The notes below the pieces were generated by a model. The model saw only the letters and a program-made list of their open reading frames with translations. It did no database searches and was not told the DNA's origin. 64,000 nt of DNA, taken from contig JAFSBY010000040.1 in assembly GCA_017437045.1 (NCBI GenBank), positions 124,001 through 188,000 of the forward strand. Reading direction: 5' to 3'. Source of the DNA: Alistipes sp. (GTDB lineage: Bacteria > Bacteroidota > Bacteroidia > Bacteroidales > Rikenellaceae). The stretch's first letter is position 1; each line of letters starts with the position of its first letter. This document shows positions 44,312 through 51,599 of the stretch, in pieces. The position numbers and the translations under genes were made by a program.

Positions 44312-44902
44312 ATGAAACGAAAGCTGATTCGAGAATGCGTGGGATGCCTGCTGCTGGGCCTCGTTGTAGGAGCAGTGGTGACAGGATGGCGGTGGTGGCA
44401 GCAGACAAACCACGATAAGGTGCAAGAACAAACAGTTAAAACGATAGAAACGATGAGCGAAAAGATGATGTATGCCCTGATCGAGACCGAGAAGGGGACG
44501 ATGAAGGCCGAGCTGTATGCCGACGCAACACCCGGCACGGTGGCCAACTTCGTGGAGCTTGCCACCCACAATTTCTACGATGGACTGACCTTCCATCGTG
44601 TGATTCCCGACTTTGTGATCCAGGGTGGTTGCCCGCGTGGTGATGGTACGGGTGGCCCGGGCTATCGCATCAAGTGCGAGACGGATGCTCCGCGTCAGTA
44701 TCACGATCGTGGTGTCTTGTCGATGGCACATGCCGGCCGTGATACGGGTGGTTCGCAGTTCTTCATCTGCCATTGCCGCGAGAATACGCAACACCTCGAT
44801 GGCCGCCACACCTGCTTCGGTAAGGTGATCGAGGGGTTGGATGTGATTGACGACATCCGCCAGGGCGATCGCATCCTCTCGATCCGCATCGTGGAGGAGT
44901 AA
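44312..44902 (+). CDS. Membrane-anchored cyclophilin peptidyl-prolyl isomerase
   Basis: A 196-residue protein with an N-terminal transmembrane anchor (about 8-26) and a cyclophilin domain (about 48-195): [42 protein letters not shown] and [12 protein letters not shown]. It speeds prolyl isomerisation of envelope proteins. I start at MKRKLIREC because the -7 box at 44299-44306 lies inside the longer frame; the mRNA would be almost leaderless. Confidence 0.92.
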   Translation: MKRKLIRECVGCLLLGLVVGAVVTGWRWWQQTNHDKVQEQTVKTIETMSEKMMYALIETEKGTMKAELYADATPGTVANFVELATHNFYDGLTFHRVIPDFVIQGGCPRGDGTGGPGYRIKCETDAPRQYHDRGVLSMAHAGRDTGGSQFFICHCRENTQHLDGRHTCFGKVIEGLDVIDDIRQGDRILSIRIVEE

Positions 44903-44939
44903 CCACCCCCCCCCAAAAAAAACTGACAAAGAGAACCTT

Positions 44940-46523
44940 ATGAGACGACTTTTTAGCCTGTTCTGCAGCCTCTGGGCCCTATCGGCTGTGGCGCAGACCA
45001 CCCAACCGCTGCCCACGATCGAACAGGTGGGACGCGATGCCCTGCCCGAGACGATTGCCCCGATCGAGGCTCCGTTCTACATGCCGCAACTGCAGAAACC
45101 TGCCATTCCCGATCGTCAGGTGCGCCTGTTGCCCGCCTCCGATGATCGGATGCAGACCCGGACGATTCAGCGTGCCATCGACCGCCTTGCCAAGCAGGGA
45201 GGTGGTCGTGTCGTGTTGGCCAAAGGTGTATGGCACACGGGACGCATCATCCTAAAGAGCAACATCGAGCTGCACTTCGAGGAGGGGACGGAGGTGCGCT
45301 TCAGTGGCGAGGTGGAGGATTTCTTGCCGGTGGTCTTTACGACCAATGCCGGCGTGGAACTCTACTCGCTCGGAGCTTGCATCTATGCCCACAATGCCGA
45401 GAATATTGCCGTGACGGGCCGTGCTCGTCTGATTGGCCCGGCACAAGGGGGTACGATTCGTCAAGGTCGCCCGCAAAACGATGGTGAGATAGACCCCGAT
45501 ACGCCCGTCGAGGAGCGCATCTTCGATGGTAAGGCGGGACGTATGATTCAGCTGCCCACCTTTTTTGGCCCGATCGGTTGCCGCAATGTCTATCTGGAGG
45601 GCCCGACCTTCGAGAATACCTCGTTCTGGAACATCGCGCCGGTCTATTGCGAGAATGTGGTCATTCGCGGTATCAGCGTCAGCTCCTATGGCATTCCGTG
45701 TGGCGATGGTGTCGATATCACCTGCTGCCGTTACGTGTTGGTGGAGTATGTGACGACCGATTGCGGCGACGATAATTTCGCGGTCAAAGGCGGTCGTAAT
45801 GAGTTTGGCTATCGCGTAGGTCGTCCGTCGGAGAATATTGTCTTCCGCCACAATCTGGCCTTGCGCGGCATGGGTGGCTTGACCGTTGGTTCGGAGACGG
45901 CCGGCTGGTGTCGTAACCTCTATGCACACGACTGCGTGCTGGAGGGTACGCGTGTCGGTATTCGTCTCAAGACGCGTCGCCCGCGTGGTGGTGGTGGCGA
46001 AAACCTCTATTTCGAGCGCATCCGCATGAAGACCGAGGCGGGAGCTATGGCCTGGGAGATGCTGGGCACCTCGAACTTTGTGGGTGGTTTGGCTTCGCGT
46101 CTGCCGGCTCCGCCGCTGACCCACATGACCCCGGCCTTCCGCAATGTACGCATTCGGGAGGTGGCCGTGGAGGGGTGCCGCGAGTTGGTCTATATACAGG
46201 GTATTCCCGAGAGCCCGGCGCAGAATATCTTGATCGAAAATGTCACGGCCGATACGCGCCGCGACACCTCCGTGACTGCCTATGGTCCCTATAAACCCAA
46301 ACCGTCGCCCTATGTGATCGACATTGTCGATGCCGACGGTGTGGTGCTGCGCAACTTCAAGGTGGTGAGCGACAAACGGGAGATGCGCATTGTCGATGGT
46401 CGTAACATCGCCTTCGAGCAGGTCGATCTCGATCTGTGTGGGCAGGAGTTGAAGTATGAGATTTCGGGCGACATGGTGCACCACCTGCGCTTTGAGCAGT
46501 GTACGCCGCAGATTGTGCCGTAG
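44940..46523 (+). CDS. GH28 family glycoside hydrolase (polygalacturonase-like)
   Basis: A 527-residue exported protein: signal peptide (1-19, SAVAQ), then a right-handed beta helix of the pectate/polygalacturonase type. Catalytic region: GIPCGDGVDITCC (Asp pair near 254-258), DCGDDNFAVKGG (Asp pair near 276), GMGGLTVGSE where most relatives have His, and GIRLKTRR (RxK). It would cut pectic galacturonan or a related polymer. It follows the cyclophilin by 37 bp; a run of eight C and seven A lies in the gap. Confidence 0.92.
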   Translation: MRRLFSLFCSLWALSAVAQTTQPLPTIEQVGRDALPETIAPIEAPFYMPQLQKPAIPDRQVRLLPASDDRMQTRTIQRAIDRLAKQGGGRVVLAKGVWHTGRIILKSNIELHFEEGTEVRFSGEVEDFLPVVFTTNAGVELYSLGACIYAHNAENIAVTGRARLIGPAQGGTIRQGRPQNDGEIDPDTPVEERIFDGKAGRMIQLPTFFGPIGCRNVYLEGPTFENTSFWNIAPVYCENVVIRGISVSSYGIPCGDGVDITCCRYVLVEYVTTDCGDDNFAVKGGRNEFGYRVGRPSENIVFRHNLALRGMGGLTVGSETAGWCRNLYAHDCVLEGTRVGIRLKTRRPRGGGGENLYFERIRMKTEAGAMAWEMLGTSNFVGGLASRLPAPPLTHMTPAFRNVRIREVAVEGCRELVYIQGIPESPAQNILIENVTADTRRDTSVTAYGPYKPKPSPYVIDIVDADGVVLRNFKVVSDKREMRIVDGRNIAFEQVDLDLCGQELKYEISGDMVHHLRFEQCTPQIVP

Positions 46524-46542
46524 TGGCCTGTGCCTGACCTAT

Positions 46543-46588
46543 CCCCCAAAAAAGAGAGGCTGCTTAACCGAAACGTTGAGCAGCCTCT
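46543..46588 (-). terminator. Terminator of nucleoside-gate gene
   Basis: A 14-bp stem with one G-T pair (46555-46568 with 46575-46588), loop of 6; a T run follows on the minus strand (46553-46548). It may also stop the convergent GH28 transcript. Confidence 0.8.
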
Positions 46589-46603
46589 TTCGTTGATGGA
46601 ATG

Positions 46604-47554
46604 CTATGCTTTTGCCCCTCGCAGATACCAATAGAGGCGGATCGTCCAGACCAGCAACGTCACCAGCACCCAGCGGGCGAGCAGGATCACCCACCAAATG
46701 CCCCCGATCGAGGTGTAGAGCAGCAGATCCTCCAGGTTGCTGTGCGAGATACCGATGTGGGTATTCAGCAGATGAATGTCGCGTCGGGAGAGGGTTCCGC
46801 GTTCCACCTCTTCGATCATGGCGGCCGAGCCATACGACAGCCCGATCACGTTGGCCACGATCCAGAGGAAGGATCCCTGACGGGGCAACCCAAAGAGGGC
46901 CAACAGCGGGTAGAGTAGCCGCGAAATCCACGCCATGATCCCAAATTCGTAGAGGATGCGTTGCAGGATATTCAAGAGGTAGATCAGCACGGTCATCATC
47001 ACGGCCAACCGAATCATCCCCTTGGCCCAATCGCAGAACAGGGGCCAAAAATCGCCCTGAACGGCGAAGAGCGGCACGTCGGAGAGGTTTACCGAGGCGG
47101 CGGCCAGCTCGGGTCGGCCGGGGAGCAAGAGGTTCAATGCCACACCGAGCAGGATTGAGGCTACGGTGCGCACAGCGATCGAGTAGAGGGGAGGGGTGCC
47201 CGTGCGATGCAGGACGGCCCCCTCGACAAAGATGGCGTGTGCGGCGGTGGACATCGTGGCCAGGATGGTGATCTCCCGAGCCGAGAGTTCGAGCGTCGAG
47301 ATCACACCGATCGAGGAGTAGATGTTGATGCAGTAGCCACTCACAAAGGCCATGGCGGCATCCCCCGGCAGACCGAAAATGTGGAATAATGGACTCAAGG
47401 CGGCCGAGATCCACGTCAGCAGCCCGGTATATTGCATCAAAAAGACGGCAAACGAGACCAGCATGGTCAGTTTGACGATCCAGATGATGGTTCGCATGGC
47501 TCGAGGCGTGGCCATCGAGACAATTCGCTTCAGTCGGGGAAAGAGTGCTTGCAT
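46604..47554 (-). CDS. Nucleoside-recognition (Gate) domain membrane protein
   Basis: A 316-residue membrane protein with about eight hydrophobic helices and two Gate-like segments (GDAAMAFVSGYCINIYSSIGVISTL and GSFLWIVANVIGLSYGSAAMIEEVERG), like fused SpmA/SpmB or nucleoside transporter gates. The role is unclear. I start at MQALFPRLKRIV (47554); the frame continues upstream across the promoter at 47575-47582 and even through the tRNA gene, which cannot be coding. Confidence 0.82.
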   Translation of the reverse strand: MQALFPRLKRIVSMATPRAMRTIIWIVKLTMLVSFAVFLMQYTGLLTWISAALSPLFHIFGLPGDAAMAFVSGYCINIYSSIGVISTLELSAREITILATMSTAAHAIFVEGAVLHRTGTPPLYSIAVRTVASILLGVALNLLLPGRPELAAASVNLSDVPLFAVQGDFWPLFCDWAKGMIRLAVMMTVLIYLLNILQRILYEFGIMAWISRLLYPLLALFGLPRQGSFLWIVANVIGLSYGSAAMIEEVERGTLSRRDIHLLNTHIGISHSNLEDLLLYTSIGGIWWVILLARWVLVTLLVWTIRLYWYLRGAKA

Positions 47555-47574
47555 GGTCGGTTGGGTTGTCGGGA

Positions 47575-47582
47575 CAAAGGTA
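47575..47582 (-). promoter_or_regulatory. -7 box before nucleoside-gate gene
   Basis: TACCTTTG on the minus strand, 20 bp before the ATG at 47554. The -33 element is weak. Confidence 0.5.
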
Positions 47583-47755
47583 CACTTTTTGGCGCGAATA
47601 GCCATGTTTTTGGTCGACCAAAGAACGAAAAACCCCTCAAACCCAAAAGAGCTTGAGGGCGTGGTAGAGAAATAGGTGGCTGAATTATTACAACACGCAC
47701 GGCTATAGCAAAAAACCTTTATATTGGCGTAAGATTTGGCAGATGAACCGAATGT

Positions 47756-47815
47756 GTGGTTACGAGCGATGTGCTGGTAGCCGGCAATCCGGCCGAGGTA
47801 ACGCGACACCTGTAG
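47756..47815 (+). pseudogene. 3' remnant of a sugar O-acetyltransferase gene
   Basis: Reads VVTSDVLVAGNPAEVTRHL and a TAG stop, matching the last 19 residues of the intact acetyltransferase at 48371-48922 (which ends VAGNPAVVKRHL). A TGA lies four codons upstream, and nothing similar precedes it. It is oriented opposite to the intact gene, with the tRNA between them. Bases 47763-47792 are an exact inverted copy of 48394-48423. Confidence 0.75.
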
Positions 47816-47914
47816 TTGGTACATACCGAGGTTTCCGAAGTAGATCCGGATTTTCGGACTGATCCCATTTTTCACAGTTTTTGATTGGGGGTGAATCGCC
47901 CTAACTGCTTCAGA

Positions 47915-47951
47915 ATGAATAAAAAATAAAGGAGTGCGATTGGCACTCCTT
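47915..47951. terminator. Bidirectional terminator after tRNA-Glu
   Basis: A 9-bp stem (47929-47937 with 47943-47951), loop of 5, with T-rich runs on both sides. On the minus strand it follows the tRNA by about 20 bp. Confidence 0.82.
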
Positions 47952-47970
47952 ATATTTTTTGTTTCTTTTG

Positions 47971-48042
47971 TAGTGGATAGGGGATTCGAACCCCTATGTC
48001 GTGCGTGAGAGGCACGTATCCTAGCCCTTAGATGAATCCACC
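47971..48042 (-). tRNA. tRNA-Glu (anticodon CTC)
   Basis: A 72-base cloverleaf on the minus strand: acceptor stem of 7 bp (first pair G-T), D arm, anticodon stem CGTGC/GCACG around the loop CTCTCAC (anticodon CTC), a 4-base variable loop and T arm AGGGG-TTCGAAT-CCCCT. CCA is not encoded. A consensus promoter precedes it and a terminator follows. Confidence 0.93.
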
Positions 48043-48370
48043 ATTGGTTTGATGGTGCAAAGATAAGGCAAGTTTTTCGTTCCTGCAAACTATTTCAGCA
48101 TTTTTTTTGAAAAAATCATACCAAAATTCGCCAACCGGCTGTTTTTTAGCACAATAAAAATTTGCTTATCACCGCCATCTTCTGTCTCGTTCGGGCGGTT
48201 TGGTGGACTCAAGGCTCTTTTCGGACAACAAAAGCCGCCCTCCGCTTCCCGCTCGCCAAAATCGCTATAGCTCGAAATCGCAGTAGCAGCAAGCCCTTCG
48301 AATCCGCCAATACCGCTTTGCCGCAGGCCAAATCACACCCCAGCTTGCATCGGCCGTAAGCCCGTTCGGC
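48043..48370. other. Intergenic region, no gene seen
   Basis: Apart from the tRNA promoter at its left end, I see only a short G-C hairpin after the acetyltransferase stop (about 48350-48372) without a T run. A 65-codon open frame on the plus strand has no signal of being real. Confidence 0.5.
48058..48089 (-). promoter_or_regulatory. Promoter of tRNA-Glu
   Basis: On the minus strand: TTTG (48089-48086), 20 bp, TATCTTTG (48065-48058). A perfect match to the Bacteroidota consensus, 15 bp before the mature tRNA end. Confidence 0.8.
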
Positions 48371-48922
48371 CTACAGGTGTCGCTTCACCACTGCCGGATT
48401 GCCGGCTACCAGCACATCGCTCGGTACGTCGCGCGTAACTACGCTTCCGGCGGCGACAATCACGCGATCGCCAATCGTGACTCCCGGGCAGACGATCACG
48501 CCCCCTCCGAGCCAGCAATCCTCGCCAATCGTGATCGGATAGGCCGTCTCCTTCGTCTCGCGGCGCAGGACGTGATCCTTCGGGTGGCTGGGCGTGTAGA
48601 GCTGGCAATTCGGCCCGATGAGCGTATTCCGCCCGATCGTCACCCATCCGCCATCCAAAATCGTACACCCATAGTTCAAGAAGGCCCCCTCGCCTAACCG
48701 TATGCCGTGGCCGTGGTCGCAATGAAAGGGCGGGCAGATCGAAGCCGATGCCGGAATCCCCGGTATCAACTCCTCCAACAACGGGCGACACTCAGCATCA
48801 TAGGGGCTCACCGTCTGCAGCCGTGCACACAACTGTTTGGCATGGCGCAGCGAGGCGTCAATTTCGGGATCCGAGAAGTCGTACAACTCCTCCGATCGCA
48901 TCTTTTCGATTTCACGTTTCAT
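48371..48922 (-). CDS. Maltose/galactoside O-acetyltransferase family protein
   Basis: A 183-residue left-handed beta-helix acetyltransferase. An N-terminal Mac domain (about 1-55) precedes hexapeptide repeats (PPFHCDHGHGIRLGEGAFLNYGCTILD, IGRNTLIGPN, IGEDCWLGGGVIVCPGVTIG) with the catalytic His in FHCDHG or TPSHPKD. It transfers acetyl from CoA to a sugar hydroxyl. The last residues occur again as the inverted remnant at 47756-47815. Confidence 0.92.
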   Translation of the reverse strand: MKREIEKMRSEELYDFSDPEIDASLRHAKQLCARLQTVSPYDAECRPLLEELIPGIPASASICPPFHCDHGHGIRLGEGAFLNYGCTILDGGWVTIGRNTLIGPNCQLYTPSHPKDHVLRRETKETAYPITIGEDCWLGGGVIVCPGVTIGDRVIVAAGSVVTRDVPSDVLVAGNPAVVKRHL

Positions 48923-48965
48923 GGTCTCTGGTTTTTAGACGAAAACGCCGCTGGATGGCCTCGGC

Positions 48966-49331
48966 CTATCGTGACTGACCGATATAGAGCTCCTTCAGAT
49001 TCTTCAGCGCATCCTTCGAGATATCGAGTGTGAAGGCAAATTGCTCGCCATCGCTCAAGATCAGCTTTTGTCGCTGCACCTGGATCTGGTAGAGGTACGC
49101 CAGATTCACGATATACTTCTTGCCCACGCGGGCAAAGATCGAGGCCTGATCCTTCAGACGCTCGCTGAGCACCTGCTGCATGTGGGTCAGATTCATGCAA
49201 ATGACCCCTTTGAGTTGGTTTTTCAACACAATATTCGTGTAGTTGCCGTCCGACTCGAAATAGACAATCTTCGAGACATCGATACGCAGATACTCATCGC
49301 GCGAATTGAGGTGAAGGTAGATGTTTTTCAT
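48966..49331 (-). CDS. Stand-alone LytTR DNA-binding protein
   Basis: A 121-residue protein made of a LytTR domain only (about 10-110): YLRIDVSKIVYFESDGNYTNIVL, LKDQASIFARVGKKYIVNLAYL, ILSDGEQFAFTLDIS. LytTR domains bind direct repeats and usually sit behind a receiver; here no receiver is fused. I start at MKNIYLHLNS because the promoter box (49354-49361) lies inside the longer version. It lies between the acetyltransferase and the STK2 terminator, reading leftward like both. Confidence 0.85.
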   Translation of the reverse strand: MKNIYLHLNSRDEYLRIDVSKIVYFESDGNYTNIVLKNQLKGVICMNLTHMQQVLSERLKDQASIFARVGKKYIVNLAYLYQIQVQRQKLILSDGEQFAFTLDISKDALKNLKELYIGQSR

Positions 49332-49353
49332 CCGTTTTCGGGTTTTTGTTCGA

Positions 49354-49385
49354 TAAAGATACAACTTTTTTCCGAGAAACCCAAA
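49354..49385 (-). promoter_or_regulatory. Promoter of LytTR gene
   Basis: On the minus strand: TTTG (49385-49382), 20 bp, TATCTTTA (49361-49354, one mismatch). Confidence 0.55.
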
Positions 49386-49494
49386 GCACCGCCACTATCG
49401 AATAATTTCTTCGCTCGGCCGACCGGCCGACGGCTTGATTGCTTACCCCCCCCATCGGCACAAACGATCAGCGCGACCCGATGGCGTTCGGGGT

Positions 49495-49533
49495 GTGAGA
49501 AAAAATCAGCGCGACCCCGAAAGGTCGCGCTGA
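49495..49533 (-). terminator. Terminator of STK2 operon (GCGCGACC hairpin)
   Basis: An 11-bp stem (49506-49516 with 49523-49533), loop of 6, and a T run on the minus strand (49505 down to 49500). The stem is the same as after STK1. A partial copy of its left arm lies at about 49468-49480. Confidence 0.87.
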
Positions 49534-50495
49534 AAGTATAAAGCCCAAAGCGAAAAGCCTAAAGATTAAAAAGCGGAGACGGCGCGCACATAGTTGTAGT
49601 TGCTCTTATTGGCGTTGTAGGGGTAGCCATCGCCCATATTGACATACCACGCGCAGGAATAACCGGAGTATTGACGATTCTCCTCCGTCGAAGACCAATA
49701 GCTCTTGGTCTCTCCCTTGTTGTATAATCTCGTACCCCCTTTGGCCGCTAAAGTACGATTTACAGCGTCGTGTACGCTATTATTCAGCGTAAACAGTTCT
49801 AACTCCTCGATAGCGGGCAGATACCAACCCGAACCTAAATTGGCACACCAGGCAAAGGCAGGATAGTCCGCACGCCAATTCGGGCGTTGCTGGACGGCTT
49901 GCATATTGGCTGCGCCATCTGTTTCGCTGGAGGCTCCGATCAGCTGTTTTTGTTCGCTCGTATTAGATGACCATTCCAATTCTCCACTCGATTGGGTCAT
50001 GCTGACAATCTTGCCATGTCGGCCCGAGGCATCCACATAGAAAACCACGCCCTCTTTACCATTGACATTGTAGTAGTCACCTACTCGGTAAACACCGTCT
50101 CGTCCTTTTCCTGCATTGACCATTGGAGCAAAACGTTCCTCTGTTTCCTTTTCAGCTGCCTCACGCGCTTCGCGCTCACGACGCTCCTTTTCAGCCTTTT
50201 CAGCCGCTAATCGCTCTTGCTCGGCCTTCTCTTTGGCAGCTTTCTCCTCGGCTAACCGTTTCTCCTCGGCTGCTTTCTCTTTGGCCAACCGCTCCTTTTC
50301 GGCTTTTTCAGCCGCAGCATTGGCTTTCTCGGTGCTATCTTGAACAAAAGCGGCACGTTCGGCCTCCGCCAGAGCAATACTATCAGCAATGGCTTGTTGC
50401 TCGCGGAGGTGGGTCATGGCGGTGCGGCCGCCCCAGAAACCAGCGGCTACCAACAACAGAATCACTATCGTCCATAACCATTTTTTGGATCCCTT
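49506..50495 (-). repeat. Long homologous segment shared with STK1
   Basis: Inverted counterpart of 27385-28292, spanning transmembrane helix, coiled coil, sensor domain, 3' tail and terminator. The coiled-coil codons are expanded here relative to STK1. Confidence 0.75.
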
Positions 50496-51563
50496 TTTCT
50501 TGGGGGTAGGGGTGATGGGATGCTCCTTGACTGCAGCCGATTGAGGTGCCGATTGTGGCGCAGGTTGTGGTGTAGGTTGCGGTTTTGGTTGCGGTGCGGG
50601 CTTGGGTGTGGGTTTAGAAGTCGATTTCGGAGTCTCGTCCACGGCTGTAGCCTCGACGGCAGGCTCATCGAACGAGGTCTCCTGCTCGTTCGCAGAAGCG
50701 GCAGGGGTCTCCAGGGCCTGCAAAAAGTCCGCCACCGAGCTGTAGCGGTCGCGCTTGGCGGGCGACATGGCGCGGCGAATGGGGGCAATAAGGTTTGCGG
50801 GGATTGTGGCAGGGAAGGTCAGCTCCTCGTTGATCAGTTTCGGGGCTTCGGTCGGGGTCTCGCCCGAGAGCAGGTAGTAGAGCGTAGCTCCGAGGGCATA
50901 GATGTCGGTCTCGGGGCTGAAGAGGCTGACACCGCCCGTATTGTATTGCTCCATCGGGGCGTAGCCGTGCGAAATGCCCACCGGGGTCGAGGTGGTTTGG
51001 TGACCTCCCTCGTCATACTGCTTTGCCAATCCAAAGTCGATGAGTGTCGGCTGACCGGTTGCCTGCGAGAGCATGATGTTGGCCGGCTTCACATCGAGGT
51101 GGTTCATCTTCAGGCCGTGGATGTAGCTCAAGGCATCGCCCACGCACCGCACCAGGTGCAGGGCACGCGCTGAAGCCAAGGGCCCTTCACGACGGACAAG
51201 CGCCGAGAGCGACTCGCCCTCGATGTAGTCCATGACGTAGTAGGCCGTATCGTTCTCCTCGAAGATGTCGTGAATCTGCACAATGGCCGAGTGCGAGAGG
51301 CGCGAGATATTGCGGGCCTCCTTGATGAATTTGAGGCGGAATCGCTCGACCAGCTCGGCCGCACTGAGCGTGCCCAGTACGACGCGGCTGGTGGAACTAT
51401 CGCGGTTGCAGAAGCTTTGGGGGAAGAACTCCTTGATGGCCACCCGCTTGTCGAGCATCGTGTGGCAGGCCAGGTAGGTGATGCCGAAGCCACCTTGTCC
51501 CAAGACGCGCTCGATGCGGTATTTGCCACCCAGGAGGGTCTTTCCAATAGCAAGCGTACTCAT
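49566..51563 (-). CDS. Receptor-like Ser/Thr protein kinase STK2
   Basis: A 665-residue paralog of STK1 and last gene of the signalling operon. Kinase domain about 14-290 (GQGGFGITYLA, VAIKEFF, HLDVKPAN, LIDFGLAK, GYAPMEQY), again non-RD. A Pro/Lys linker (about 300-358) precedes a transmembrane helix (361-382), a longer Ala/Glu/Lys coiled coil (395-480) and the Lcl/FISUMP-like domain (487-665; LGSGWYLPAIEEL, YWSSTEENRQYSG, NYVRAVSAF). The kinase is presumably cytoplasmic and the C-terminal domain periplasmic, so it could act as a receptor. It starts 36 bp after the phosphatase stop. Confidence 0.92.
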   Translation of the reverse strand: MSTLAIGKTLLGGKYRIERVLGQGGFGITYLACHTMLDKRVAIKEFFPQSFCNRDSSTSRVVLGTLSAAELVERFRLKFIKEARNISRLSHSAIVQIHDIFEENDTAYYVMDYIEGESLSALVRREGPLASARALHLVRCVGDALSYIHGLKMNHLDVKPANIMLSQATGQPTLIDFGLAKQYDEGGHQTTSTPVGISHGYAPMEQYNTGGVSLFSPETDIYALGATLYYLLSGETPTEAPKLINEELTFPATIPANLIAPIRRAMSPAKRDRYSSVADFLQALETPAASANEQETSFDEPAVEATAVDETPKSTSKPTPKPAPQPKPQPTPQPAPQSAPQSAAVKEHPITPTPKKKGSKKWLWTIVILLLVAAGFWGGRTAMTHLREQQAIADSIALAEAERAAFVQDSTEKANAAAEKAEKERLAKEKAAEEKRLAEEKAAKEKAEQERLAAEKAEKERREREAREAAEKETEERFAPMVNAGKGRDGVYRVGDYYNVNGKEGVVFYVDASGRHGKIVSMTQSSGELEWSSNTSEQKQLIGASSETDGAANMQAVQQRPNWRADYPAFAWCANLGSGWYLPAIEELELFTLNNSVHDAVNRTLAAKGGTRLYNKGETKSYWSSTEENRQYSGYSCAWYVNMGDGYPYNANKSNYNYVRAVSAF

Positions 51564-51599
51564 GGTATAAGTAGGGTTAATCGGTTTTGCGGCAGGGGA

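Larger units (their letters stand above)
47555..47970. other. Intergenic region with gene remnant and palindrome
   Basis: Beyond the -7 box it holds a 14-bp palindrome (47609-47622), a weak inverted repeat (47634-47640 with 47653-47659) followed by T on the minus strand, the acetyltransferase remnant at 47756-47815 and the tRNA terminator. No intact gene seen. Confidence 0.55.
47763..48423. repeat. 30-bp inverted repeat flanking tRNA-Glu
   Basis: Arms 47763-47792 and 48394-48423 are identical over 30 bases in inverted orientation, and a further 12 bases at the gene ends (CGACACCTGTAG) also match. The tRNA-Glu gene lies between the arms. Confidence 0.8.

Noticed and set aside
45252-46484. Long open frame antisense to the GH28 gene
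   Set aside because: No recognisable domain, and the sense strand encodes an intact GH28 enzyme.
41722-46523. Complete polysaccharide utilisation locus
   Set aside because: Two glycoside hydrolases are present but there is no susC/susD pair or hybrid two-component sensor, and the genes lie on opposite strands.
47555-48088. N-terminal extension of the nucleoside-gate protein
   Set aside because: It would run through a promoter, a terminator and a tRNA gene. The family start fits 47554.
48162-48359. 65-codon frame between tRNA-Glu and the acetyltransferase
   Set aside because: No features beyond an open frame.
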